Assembly (NCBI RefSeq): GCF_026391055.1 | Contig: NZ_JAPLET010000015.1 | Coordinates: 496,001 to 560,000, forward strand | Source of the DNA: Spirosoma sp. | GTDB taxonomy: Bacteria; Bacteroidota; Bacteroidia; Cytophagales; Spirosomataceae | Direction: 5' to 3' | DNA length: 64,000 nt | In this document: positions 1 through 8,909 of the stretch, piece by piece | How positions within the stretch are numbered: the stretch's first letter is position 1 | Layout of the letters: each line of letters opens with the position of its first letter | Notes under the pieces: model-generated | The model's input: only the letters and a program-made list of their open reading frames with translations | Database searches by the model: none | Told to the model about the DNA's origin: nothing | Translations under genes and position numbers: made by a program

Positions 1-1217
1 ATGGTGGTCAGTATACCCAATGCCAGTAAGAACCCGAGCACAATCGGGCTGAAGAGGGCTACCGCTCCCGGCTTTATGTTGAGCAGGTCGCCCACATAGG
101 GCAACGAAACCTGAGCGACCAGCAGCGCCAGTACAACTGCCATACCCGTCAACACACTGGTTTCGCCCAAAAACTGCCGCACCAGTTGGCCGCGCGTACT
201 GCCCAGCACTTTCCGAACGCCCACTTCCCTCGACCGGCGAATGGCTTGCGCCGTCGCCAGATTGATGAAGTTGACGCAGGCCGTTCCCAGAATGAAGAGG
301 CCAATGAGCACCATCGCCCAGATCATTTCAATGCTGATGCTCCGTTGGGCATAATTCGATATGTTGGTCGCAAAATGGATGCTGGTCAACGGTTGTAGAA
401 TATAGGCCAGTGTTTTGGCATCCTCGGGGTCGTGGTATTTATTGACGAAGCCCACCAACTGCCGTTCCATCCGGGCCGCCGGTGTTTCTGCTCCGGGGGC
501 GGTTGGGGGCAGCATCATATAAATCTGGGCTCCGCCATAGGATGACTTCCAGTCGTCGGGGGGCGAGGTGCTGCCATACGCCAGTACGGACGCGTGCGAC
601 AGGAACACATCGAACGGCATGCTGCTCGTAGGAAGCGGGTCCTCGATAATGCCCGTTACGACAAAGTCCATCCGGTTTTCCATCCGAATGGTTTTGCCCA
701 TCGGGTTGGTATCGCCGAAGTACTTATGCGCCATGCGCTCCGAAAGAACCACCGTGTTTGGGTTGGAGAGCGCCGTTTGCGGACTGCCTTTTCTCCAGGT
801 ATAATCGAAGAGGGTAAAATACTCCGGTTCGGCAAAAGCGATTACGCCGTCCGTTTCCTGAAAACGTTTGGTATCGGCATTGGCCTTGCCCGGTACGGCA
901 ACCACTGCCGATTTTATCCGGGTAACTAATGTAAGCTGGTGTTTCAGCTCCGGGAAGTCGTTCCGAAGCGCAGCCAGTGCCGGGAACGTGATGCCCGTAT
1001 TCAGCTTGCCGTTGGGGTCCGTTTTGTTCGCGCCAAGCATGCGGTAAATCCGGTCGGCGTTGGCGTTGTGTTTATCGAAGCTGAGTTCGTAGCGGACGGC
1101 CACAAAAAGCAGCAGACAGCAGGCCAGACCCAGCGTCAGGCCCAGTACATTGATGGTGGAGTAACTCCAGTTGCGCTTCAAAGCGCGCAGGGCGGTGGTG
1201 ATATAGTTTTTTAACAT
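1..1217 (-). CDS. P1: FtsX/MacB-type ABC permease, N-terminal part (cut by window edge)
   Basis: Inner-membrane ABC transporter permease of the large two-half type; the substrate cannot be read from sequence. The start is the ATG at 1217 (MLKNYITTALRALKRNW), and about 405 codons are present before the window ends. TM1 is near residues 20-42, followed by the first extracytoplasmic MacB_PCD-like domain with the family block on aligning an NP-x-GKT segment, then TM2 with the cytoplasmic coupling segment SREVGVRKVLGSTRGQL and part of TM3-4. The second half lies outside the window. It is most similar by eye to P5, which shares the unusual start M-x-KNYITTALR-x-LKRNW and nearly the same domain-1 wording, so the two look like duplicates. 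It lies 108 bp downstream of P2, with a compound palindromic spacer between them. Confidence 0.93.
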   Translation of the reverse strand, partial: MLKNYITTALRALKRNWSYSTINVLGLTLGLACCLLLFVAVRYELSFDKHNANADRIYRMLGANKTDPNGKLNTGITFPALAALRNDFPELKHQLTLVTRIKSAVVAVPGKANADTKRFQETDGVIAFAEPEYFTLFDYTWRKGSPQTALSNPNTVVLSERMAHKYFGDTNPMGKTIRMENRMDFVVTGIIEDPLPTSSMPFDVFLSHASVLAYGSTSPPDDWKSSYGGAQIYMMLPPTAPGAETPAARMERQLVGFVNKYHDPEDAKTLAYILQPLTSIHFATNISNYAQRSISIEMIWAMVLIGLFILGTACVNFINLATAQAIRRSREVGVRKVLGSTRGQLVRQFLGETSVLTGMAVVLALLVAQVSLPYVGDLLNIKPGAVALFSPIVLGFLLALGILTT

Positions 1218-1224
1218 AAGTAGT

Positions 1225-1244
1225 ACCGACCGGGACGGTCGGGT
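1225..1244. repeat. ACCGACCG inverted repeat (P1/P2 spacer)
   Basis: ACCGACCG and CGGTCGGG arms with a short centre, just upstream of the P1 start. Related copies lie at 3892, 13831 and 43700. Confidence 0.75.
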
Positions 1245-1283
1245 GTTATGTGCCGTGTTGTCGTTAAAACCATCCGGTTGATT

Positions 1284-1311
1284 GTAGAGACAGGGCATGC
1301 CCTGTCTCTAC
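1284..1311. repeat. GTAGAGAC palindrome, copy 1 (P1/P2 spacer)
   Basis: Perfect 28-bp palindrome; half-site GTAGAGACAGGGCA. It lies 14 bp beyond the P2 stop. No T-tract follows it, so it is not a plain intrinsic terminator. Confidence 0.9.
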
Positions 1312-1325
1312 GTGCGTCGGCGTTC

Positions 1326-3885
1326 CTATTCTGACCGCAACGATTTCACCGGGTTCATCAGGGCGGTTGCAATGGTTTTGCTGCTAATGGATATAAGGAC
1401 CAAAATCAGAATTAATAGGGCGGGGGCAGCGAAAAGCCACCAGCTCAGTTCGATACGGGTCGCGTAATTGGCCAGCCAGTTTTTGACTAAAAAGTAGGTG
1501 ACCGGCAGGCCGATTAGTATGGCAATCAGGACGGTTCGGATAAATTCTTTCGAGAGCAACAGCATCAGGTTGGTCGTACTGGCCCCAATCACTTTGCGAA
1601 TGCCAATCTCCTTCGTTCGTTTGGAAACGGTAAACGTAGCCAGACCGAACAAGCCCAGGCAGGATATTAGAATGGCGAAGCCCGTCAGGGCACCAAACAC
1701 CTGCTGGAAGCGGTCGTCAGCCTTGTACTGCTTGTCATATTCAGTGTCCATAAAGAAATAGCTGAACGGCGAATAGGGGAAATTGGCCTCGTAAATCCGC
1801 TTTAGCGTAGTGAGTTGCTCTTTGGTGTTGCCCCCGGCTGGATGGCCCCCGGCTGGATGGCCCCCGGCTGGATGGCCCCCGGCTGGATGGCCCCCGGCTG
1901 GATGGCCCCCGGCTGGATGGCCCCCGGCTGGATGGCCCCCGGCTGGATGGCCCCCGGCTATGGCCCCCGGCAAACTTCACACTGGCGAACGAGGTAAAAT
2001 CGGGCGAATACATATGGAGGATCGGAATATGAGCTGCCTTGGGCGATTCGTAATGATAGTTTTTGATAACCCCCCGAATCGTCGCCTTATGTCCCCAGAG
2101 GTCTACCCGCTTGCCGATTGCTTCGCCGGGCGTAGGTATTTCCCAGAGCCGGATCGCTTCTTCGTTGACAATCAGTTGCCGGTCGGTTGTGTCGGCAAAG
2201 CCCGGCCGGGTCGTGGCGTCGAAGTTTTTGCCCGCCAGCAATTTGAGGCCCATCAGGTCGATGAACGACGTGTCGATGCGGGTCAGGTAAAAGTTGTAGT
2301 ACGTTTTTTTGACGGCGTTCGACAGATTGATTCCCGTTGTTGTCCCCATCTGAGCCGAACCCAGGCCCGGCACCGTGCCCGAAAGGGAGACGGCCTTTAC
2401 CTGCGCCTGATCGAGCAGCATTTGCCGAAACCGGCCATAATCTTGCCGGGCGTTTTTTCCTACGGGGGCTTTCACCACGAGGGTGTGGTCGAGGTTCACG
2501 CCCAGGTTTTGCTCTCGCAGAAAATTGACCTGTTGGTACACGGCGAACGTTTGCACCAGCAGAATCAGAGTAATAGCAAACTGGCTAATCACAAGCGACT
2601 TGCGCAGCCATACGCCTTTGGTCGAGTGCGAAAAGCTGCCCTTGAGAACTGTGATCGGATCGAACGACGACAGGATAAAGGCCGGGTAAAATCCCGATAG
2701 AACAATACTAAGTAGTAAAAACGCGCCTACACTCTCCCAGAAAAAGAGGTCGTCAAACACCGAGAAACCTTTGGGCAGGCCCGCCACTTCCACAAATACC
2801 GGACGAAGAGCCACGACTAATCCTACCGCCAGTGCCCCGGCAACGAGATTGACCAGAATCGTTTCGGTGAAAATCTGGGTTCGTATCTGGCGCTGCGTCG
2901 AGCCGACGACCTTTCTCATCCCAATTTCCCGCGCCCGGTCGAGGGCTTTGGCAGTGGTCAGATTCACATAGTTAACAAAAGCGCTCAGGAGCACCAGAAA
3001 CGCGACGCCCAGCAGAAAATACACAGACCGCGCTTCACCATTCGGTTCTGTTTCAAAGTTCTTGTGGGAATACAAGTGGATGTCACCGATCCTCTGAGCG
3101 ATTACCTGCTCGTTGGTTATCTTCCTTTCGCTGGCGAGTCGGTCGCTAAAGGCCGCCAGTGATTTAGTGAATCCTTCGTACGGGCTATTGTCGGCCAGTT
3201 GCACATACGTATACGTGTTATTGTTGTTCCAGTTGTCTTCCCGTTCGCCAAAGTCCGACAGCATCGTCGGATAGGAGAGAAGCATATCGAATTTTAGGTG
3301 CGTACTGGCCAGGCTGTTTGGTATAACGCCCGCTATTTCGATCAGAACGCTGCCTTCCGACTTCGGAATTTTCAGAGTTTTGCCCACCACATCGAGCGTA
3401 TTGAAGTAGGTCATCGCCATTGCTTCGGTCAGCACAGCTTGCCGTGGCCGGGTAAAAAGGCCGCTACGGCTTCCCCGCAGGAGCGGGTAGCTGAACATGG
3501 AGAAAAAAGATGAATCGACCGCGTAAACGTTAGTGAGCAGGAAATACTGCTCCCCTATCTGAACCGTCACGTTGGGTCTTCCTAAAGGATAGGCGCGGGT
3601 ATAGCTAACGACCTCTTTCATTTCCCGTTTGGCTTTGGCACCAATGGGCGGGTAGGTTTCGGCGTCCTGGGAATTCACCGCCCCTCCGTTCAGATAGTCG
3701 ATGGTGAGCCGCACCAACCGATCCGCCTGCGGGTAGGCCTTCTCATAACTCAACTCGAACCGCACGTATTGGATAATGAGCAGTGCCACCGCCAAACCGG
3801 TAGCTAGCCCCGCCACGTTGATGAGCGTGAAGGTGGAATCTTTCCTGACGATTCGCAGTGCGATTTTGATGTAGTTTGTGAGCAT
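1326..3885 (-). pseudogene. P2: FtsX/MacB-type ABC permease split by a frameshift in a 15-bp tandem repeat
   Basis: The start is the ATG at 3885 (MLTNYIKIALRIVRKDS). The first frame encodes TM1, extracytoplasmic domain 1, TM2-4 with DRAREIGMRKVVGSTQRQI, TM5 and most of domain 2 up to about residue 641. It then enters a GC-rich tandem repeat (1831-1971), changes frame and stops at 1741. The other frame emerges from the same repeat as AGGNTKEQL and carries the rest: VSKRTKEIGIRKVIGAS, TM6-8 and the tail NPVKSLRSE, ending at 1326. A 13-bp repeat unit in place of 15 bp explains the frame change exactly. With 2 bp added the product would be 853 residues, or about 808 without the repeats, which is the family length. 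It is either a broken gene, a switchable one, or an assembly error. Confidence 0.88.
1831..1971. repeat. 15-bp tandem repeat inside P2 (8 perfect units plus one 13-bp unit)
   Basis: On the coding (minus) strand the unit is GCCGGGGGCCATCCA. Eight identical units occupy 1831-1950, a 13-bp unit (GCCGGGGGCCATA) occupies 1951-1963, and a bare GCCGGGGG(C) remnant follows at 1964-1971. Read in the permease frame the units would encode AGGHP repeats in extracytoplasmic domain 2. In the frame actually entered from the N-terminal side they encode SRGPS. The flanking single copy GCCGGGGGC is the probable seed of the expansion. Confidence 0.97.
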
Positions 3886-3891
3886 GGTAGT

Positions 3892-3911
3892 ACCGACCGT
3901 CTCGGTCGGGT
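3892..3911. repeat. ACCGACCG inverted repeat (P2/P3 spacer)
   Basis: ACCGACCG and CGGTCGGGT arms directly upstream of the P2 start. The whole P2/P3 spacer is nearly a copy of the P1/P2 spacer. Confidence 0.75.
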
Positions 3912-3950
3912 GTTATGTGCCATATTGTCGTTAAAACCATCCGGGCGATT

Positions 3951-3978
3951 GTAGAGACAGGGCATGCCCTGTCTCTAC
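3951..3978. repeat. GTAGAGAC palindrome, copy 2 (P2/P3 spacer)
   Basis: Perfect 28-bp palindrome of the ACAGGGCATGCCCTGT core type, 14 bp beyond the P3 stop. Confidence 0.9.
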
Positions 3979-3992
3979 GTGCGTCGGCGTAC

Positions 3993-6398
3993 CTATTCTG
4001 ACCGTAACGATTTGACTGGGTTCATCAATGCGGCTTTGATGCTTTGGAAACCGACTGTTAGTAAGGCTACGACCAGAGTTGCCAGCAGGGCGATCAGGAA
4101 GATGACGGGGCTAAGCGAAATCCGGTACTGAAAACTCTGTAACCAGCCGTCCATCACCCACCAGGCTACCGGGGTTGCTACGACAAAGGCTACTACGAGC
4201 AACCGGACAAACTCCCGGCTGAACAGCCATAGAATGCTGCCACTGCTGGCTCCAAGCACTTTCCGGATGCCCACTTCTTTGGTCTTTTGAGCAACCATGA
4301 ACAGCACCAGGCCATATAATCCCATGCCACCAATGAAGAGAGCTACTCCTGCGAAGACGTTGATTAGCAAACTCATCGTCTGCTCACGCTGGTAAGCTGA
4401 ACCAATCTGCTCATCAACGAATGCCGGTTCGAAAAAACTATCGGTATATATCTGATTATAGGCGCTTTCCAACTGCTTCAAGGTCTGAGCGAAGTTGGCT
4501 GAGCGCAGCTGAATATTCGCCGAGCCGTAGCCCTCAGCCAGGGTCGTCATGAACAGGGGCGTAATGCTTTCTTTAAGGTCCGACTGATTGTAATCTTTCA
4601 GGATGCCCACAATTTCCAGGGGACCCATGCCGCCTTTACGGATAAATTTACCCAACGCCTTTTCCGGTTGACGGATACCCAGTCGGTGCATGAACGTTTC
4701 GTTGATGAGCGTTTCGCGGGCCGTGTCGGAGGGGTGCAGGTTACGTCCGGCAACCAGTTTAAGGCCGTACAGGCCGACATAATCCGCATCGACCCACGTC
4801 TGCTGCGGAGCATAAGGCTCTTTGTTTGGTCGGTTGTCGAACCAAACGATCGTTTGACTAATCCAGCCCGATTGCGGAGCACCACCCATCGAATAGCTGA
4901 ACCCGGCTACATCCGGTAAGGCCATAGCCCGGTGGCGAAACGCATTCAGCTTGCTGCGGTCCTGCGCGGGTACATCGGGCAAGCGCACGGTCAGGACAGC
5001 GTCCTTACGGAAGCCCAGGTCTTTCTGCTGCACATAGGTCAGCTGATTCGTGATCACGACGAGGCCGATGATGAGCAACTGCGAAATGGCAAACTGAGCG
5101 ACCACCAGCCCCCGCCTTACCGAGAAACCACCCGCCTGCTGTTTGGTGAACCGTCCTGCCAACGCAACTACCGGGCGGAAACCCGCCATCACCAGCGCCG
5201 GGTATAAACCTGATAGGCCGATAACACTCAGAACCAGCAGGGGCAGACCCACCAGCACCGACGGCGAAAAGTAGAACGTAAACCGGAAGGGGCCGTGCAT
5301 ATACTGATGGACCAGGGTTTGCCCGTACTGAAACAGGCCCAGGGCCAGCCCCGTTGCGACGATAACAATAACCGCCGTTTCGCCCATGAACTGCCAGAAA
5401 AGCTGGCTTTGAGTACTGCCCAGCACTTTCCGGACGCCCACTTCCCGTGCCCGGTTGAGGGCCTGCGCCGTGGCGAGGTTAACAAAGTTTATACTCGCCG
5501 TGCCAATCAACAGAAGTCCGATGGTCAGCAACGACAGTAGCAGCCCCCGGCTCACGCCACCATATTCGGGCGAGAGGTGCATGGCACTGAAAGCAACCGC
5601 CGGATAGGAGGTGCCTTTGGCTTGCTCCGGGTTGTATTTTTTGACGAACGAAGGCAATTCCTGATTCCAGTCGGTGGGCGTAAACCGGTTGCCGAACAGC
5701 GCGTAACAGTGGGTACTGCCGTTGGTGTTGTCGAATCGGTCGTCTTCGGGACGGCTGCCCCGCTGCTGGGTCAGCGATGCCCACGAAGCAACAACCGAAT
5801 AGGCCAGGTCGGTGTTGTCCTGATAATCGGCAAAGACGCCCACCACGCGGGCCGGTGTGCGGGCATTGAGCCGAACGGTTTTACCGATTACGCCGGTTGC
5901 CGTGCCGAAGCACCTGATCGCCATCTCACGGCTCATCACGATAGTGCCGGGCTGCTGAAGGGCCTCGGGGCCACCAGACAGCCACGTATAGTCGAAGATG
6001 CGAAAAAAGGCCGGTTCGGCAAATGCGCCCATGTGCTGGCCGTCCTTGATTTTTTTGTCCGCTTTGTTGGCTACCGGTATGGACAACATCGGAGCATACC
6101 ATTCATCGACCATGGCCACTTGCTCCAGATTAGGATGGTCGGTGCGGAGTGCCCTGCCAAATGCGTAGGGCACGCCCCGGATGTTGAAATCGCCCTCAGT
6201 CGACCTAAATCGGGACGTAAACTGGTAAATCCGGTCGTAATTACGGTGATGCTGGTCGGTCTGATAGTGGGAGCGGATCAGCGCAAAGAGCAGCAGCGCG
6301 CACCCCATACCAAGCGCCAGCCCCGCTACATTTATGAGACCGTACGTCCGGTTCTTATAGAGGTTGCGCCAGGCGATTTTAAGATAGTTTGTGAGCAT
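3993..6398 (-). CDS. P3: FtsX/MacB-type ABC permease
   Basis: Inner-membrane permease of 801 residues; the transported substrate is unknown. I place the start at the ATG at 6398 (MLTNYLKIAWRNLYKNR), because every paralogue begins with M-[LF]-x-NY-[LIV]-K-I-A. The longer open frame to 6623 reads through the upstream palindrome and the end of P4 in another frame. Order: TM1 about 20-42, extracytoplasmic domain 1 to about 280, TM2-4 with RAREVGVRKVLGSTQSQL, TM5 about 425-450, domain 2 to about 665, then VAQKTKEVGIRKVLGASSG and TM6-8. The tail is NPVKSLRSE. It is 71 bp downstream of P4 and 107 bp upstream of P2, with no ATPase nearby. Confidence 0.95.
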   Translation of the reverse strand: MLTNYLKIAWRNLYKNRTYGLINVAGLALGMGCALLLFALIRSHYQTDQHHRNYDRIYQFTSRFRSTEGDFNIRGVPYAFGRALRTDHPNLEQVAMVDEWYAPMLSIPVANKADKKIKDGQHMGAFAEPAFFRIFDYTWLSGGPEALQQPGTIVMSREMAIRCFGTATGVIGKTVRLNARTPARVVGVFADYQDNTDLAYSVVASWASLTQQRGSRPEDDRFDNTNGSTHCYALFGNRFTPTDWNQELPSFVKKYNPEQAKGTSYPAVAFSAMHLSPEYGGVSRGLLLSLLTIGLLLIGTASINFVNLATAQALNRAREVGVRKVLGSTQSQLFWQFMGETAVIVIVATGLALGLFQYGQTLVHQYMHGPFRFTFYFSPSVLVGLPLLVLSVIGLSGLYPALVMAGFRPVVALAGRFTKQQAGGFSVRRGLVVAQFAISQLLIIGLVVITNQLTYVQQKDLGFRKDAVLTVRLPDVPAQDRSKLNAFRHRAMALPDVAGFSYSMGGAPQSGWISQTIVWFDNRPNKEPYAPQQTWVDADYVGLYGLKLVAGRNLHPSDTARETLINETFMHRLGIRQPEKALGKFIRKGGMGPLEIVGILKDYNQSDLKESITPLFMTTLAEGYGSANIQLRSANFAQTLKQLESAYNQIYTDSFFEPAFVDEQIGSAYQREQTMSLLINVFAGVALFIGGMGLYGLVLFMVAQKTKEVGIRKVLGASSGSILWLFSREFVRLLVVAFVVATPVAWWVMDGWLQSFQYRISLSPVIFLIALLATLVVALLTVGFQSIKAALMNPVKSLRSE

Positions 6399-6427
6399 AG
6401 GGCAGAGGGGTTGGTGCGTGGGGGTAG

Positions 6428-6455
6428 GTAGAGACAGGGCATGCCCTGTCTCTAC
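6428..6455. repeat. GTAGAGAC palindrome, copy 3 (P3/P4 spacer)
   Basis: Perfect 28-bp palindrome of the ACAGGGCATGCCCTGT core type, 14 bp beyond the P4 stop. Confidence 0.9.
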
Positions 6456-6469
6456 GTGCGTCGGCGTAC

Positions 6470-8848
6470 CTATTCGGACCGTAACGATTTGACTGGATTC
6501 ATCAATGCGGCTTTGATGCTTTGAAAACTGACCGTCAATAAGGCAATACCCACCGCCAGCAACCCGACCAGGGCGAAGACCCACCATGAGAGGTCGACGC
6601 GGTACGCAAAATTTTGCAGCCATTCATTCATTGCATACCACGCAATTGGGCTGGCGATCAAAATGGCAATGCCTACGGGCTTCAGAAAATCGCCGGAAAG
6701 CAGACTGACGATACTGCCGACCGATGCCCCCAACACTTTACGGACGCCAATTTCTTTGGTCCGCTGCTGGGCCGAAAAAGAGGCCAGCCCGAACAAACCC
6801 AAACAAGCGATAAAGATGGCTAAGCCGGCAAAAACGCCCAGGATGGTTTGCTGGCGCAGGTCGGCCTGGTACATCTGGTCGAACTTCTGGTCCAAAAAGT
6901 GGTATTCAAACGGATAGGCCGGGCGTGTTTGGGCGTACAACTGCTGGATGGTTTCGACCGTGGCGGACAGGTTGCCGGGGCTAAGTCTGATCAGGGCCGC
7001 CCGACGGTCATCGGCGGGGGAAATCACCAGCGGCTCAATGCCTTCTTTCAGAGAAAGGAAATTGAAATCCTCGACGACGCCAATGATCGTGCGGTTCGTG
7101 CTGTCCCGCAAGGTGTTTTTCAGCCATTTACCAATGGCCTCTTTGGGTGTCCAGCCCAGTCGGGCCGCTGCCGTCCGGTTGATCAGAGCCGCACGAGTGG
7201 TGTCGGAAGGATATTGGGGCGAGAAATCCCGGCCTGCAATGACTTTCAATCCTAATGTTTTTACATAGTCGAAATCAGCAAACTCCGTTCGGGATTTCCA
7301 CCGGTTTGGATGGGCTTCAACATCGAACATAAGCCCATCGAAAAAACCACCCGGCTCACCCGACATCATCGAAACGGCCTCCACCCGGCTCTGCGCCAGC
7401 AGTTCCTGTTTATGCCTCAGGAAGAACATATAGATGTCATCATTGTCGATGGGGACGACGAGGGTTTGCTCTTTTTGGTAGCCAAGCTGCTTGTTTTTAA
7501 GGTAGCTCATTTGCTGGGTACCGATGGCTGTTCCGAGCATGAGCAGTATCGAAATGCTGAATTGCACCACCACCAGTACCTGCCTCAGTGACGTGCCGCC
7601 TTTACCCATCCGTAACCTGCCCTTCAACGCCTGGATGGGCGAAAAGGCCGCCAGCACAAAGGCCGGATAGCTCCCCGACAGGAAACCTACCAGCGCGATG
7701 ATGGCGATGAGGAACAGTGCGATCGGCCCGGCATAAACGGCCAGATTCAGGGGATAGCCCAGCAACTCTTTGTAGAAGGGAAAAGCCAGGGCCAGCAGTC
7801 CCAGTGCAATCAGGCTTGAGAACGTGGCCAGCAGCAGCGACTCGCCAATGAACTGCCACACCAGGTGCGCTTTATAGGCACCCAGCACTTTCCGGACGCC
7901 AATCTCTTTCGATCGCTCCACCGCCCGCACCGTGCTCAGGTTCATGAAGTTGATGCAGGCCACCAGCAGAATGAGGATGGCAATCGACAGGAAGATATAA
8001 ACGACCTTTTTATCGCCGTGCTTCACACTGTCGAAGGCCGACTGTTCAAAGTAAATAGACTCCATGGGGGTGAGCGACAGTTTGAAATGATAGCCTGCCT
8101 GCTTCATGATCTGTCCCATGTGCTTGTCCATGAAGCGCGGGAAATTGCGCTCGACCTGTTCTTTGCTAACCGTTGGCGCCAGCTGCACATAGGTATACAA
8201 GCCGTTGTTGATCCAGACGTTCATCCAGCTCCGGTCCTTATAGTTTTCCAGCGGTATTACCAGGTCGAAATCCAGGTGCGAATTGGCGGGCACATCCTGG
8301 GCAATACCGGTGACTTTAAGCGGCAGGTCTTTGTTGACTTTGATGACCTGGCCCATTGCCTTGTCGGTGCTGCCGAAATACTTTTGGGCCGTCGATTCGG
8401 TGAGTACAACGCTAGCGGGCTCTGTCAATGCGGTTGCCGGATCACCTTTCAGCAGCGGGAAAGAGAAGAGCGTAAAAAAGTTAGGGTCGACATCGATGAT
8501 CTTGCGCTCATGGAACGACTTGTTCTGCACACTGACCAGCGCATCGGTCGGGTTTACCCGCACCGCCTGGGTGATTTGCCCTTTAAAATCGGTCAGCAAG
8601 GCCGGTGCATATGGCCCCGACAAATAGGAGACTCCTACCTCTTTGCCTTCGTGATCCATACCCCGCATTACGCGGTAGATGCTTTTTCCATTTTTGTGGA
8701 AATTATCGACGCTGAACTCATTGCTGATAAACAGGAAAATCATCAGACATACGGTGATGCCCGTCGACAGGCCGAGCAGGTTAATGACCGAAAACGCCTT
8801 GTTTCGGGTCAGGTTGCGGAAAGCGATTTTGAGATAGTTTCGTAGCAT
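6470..8848 (-). CDS. P4: FtsX/MacB-type ABC permease
   Basis: Permease of 792 residues starting at the ATG at 8848 (MLRNYLKIAFRNLTRNK). Hydrophobic segments fall near residues 21-43, 284-305, 336-355, 372-400, 419-441, 669-690, 722-745 and 757-782. This gives the family layout of TM1/domain 1/TM2-4 and TM5/domain 2/TM6-8, with both N- and C-termini cytoplasmic. Coupling segments are ERSKEIGVRKVLGAYKAHL and SAQQRTKEIGVRKVLGASV; the tail is NPVKSLRSE. Domain 1 begins with an unusual NEFSVDNFHKNG in place of the common DELSYDR. The gene sits 61 bp below P5 and 71 bp above P3, probably on the same transcript. The substrate cannot be inferred. Confidence 0.95.
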   Translation of the reverse strand: MLRNYLKIAFRNLTRNKAFSVINLLGLSTGITVCLMIFLFISNEFSVDNFHKNGKSIYRVMRGMDHEGKEVGVSYLSGPYAPALLTDFKGQITQAVRVNPTDALVSVQNKSFHERKIIDVDPNFFTLFSFPLLKGDPATALTEPASVVLTESTAQKYFGSTDKAMGQVIKVNKDLPLKVTGIAQDVPANSHLDFDLVIPLENYKDRSWMNVWINNGLYTYVQLAPTVSKEQVERNFPRFMDKHMGQIMKQAGYHFKLSLTPMESIYFEQSAFDSVKHGDKKVVYIFLSIAILILLVACINFMNLSTVRAVERSKEIGVRKVLGAYKAHLVWQFIGESLLLATFSSLIALGLLALAFPFYKELLGYPLNLAVYAGPIALFLIAIIALVGFLSGSYPAFVLAAFSPIQALKGRLRMGKGGTSLRQVLVVVQFSISILLMLGTAIGTQQMSYLKNKQLGYQKEQTLVVPIDNDDIYMFFLRHKQELLAQSRVEAVSMMSGEPGGFFDGLMFDVEAHPNRWKSRTEFADFDYVKTLGLKVIAGRDFSPQYPSDTTRAALINRTAAARLGWTPKEAIGKWLKNTLRDSTNRTIIGVVEDFNFLSLKEGIEPLVISPADDRRAALIRLSPGNLSATVETIQQLYAQTRPAYPFEYHFLDQKFDQMYQADLRQQTILGVFAGLAIFIACLGLFGLASFSAQQRTKEIGVRKVLGASVGSIVSLLSGDFLKPVGIAILIASPIAWYAMNEWLQNFAYRVDLSWWVFALVGLLAVGIALLTVSFQSIKAALMNPVKSLRSE

Positions 8849-8879
8849 GGGGCAGAGGGGTTTGGGCGCGGGGCGGTAG

Positions 8880-8907
8880 GTAGAGACAGGACATGCCCTG
8901 TCTCTAC
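8880..8907. repeat. GTAGAGAC palindrome, copy 4 (P4/P5 spacer)
   Basis: 28-bp palindrome with one mismatched pair (left core ACAGGACA against right core GCCCTGT), just beyond the P5 stop. Confidence 0.85.
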
Positions 8908-8909
8908 AA

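Noticed and set aside
1831..1971. CRISPR-like array
   Set aside because: Units are contiguous 15-mers without spacers, so this is a simple tandem repeat.
1831..1971. Programmed ribosomal frameshift in P2
   Set aside because: G-runs are present, but the 2-bp shorter unit explains the frame change fully, and the repeat lies where the family has no repeat. A genetic change is simpler.
1810..2700. Long plus-strand ORF with WPPAG repeats across P2
   Set aside because: It is the antisense of the tandem repeat and the permease coding sequence; no start signal or family match.
6399..6623. 75-codon N-terminal extension of P3
   Set aside because: It runs through the palindromic spacer and P4 in another frame; all paralogues start at M-[LF]-x-NY.
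7865..8845. 326-codon plus-strand ORF over P4
   Set aside because: Shadow of the permease gene; its sequence is a reflection of conserved codons on the other strand.
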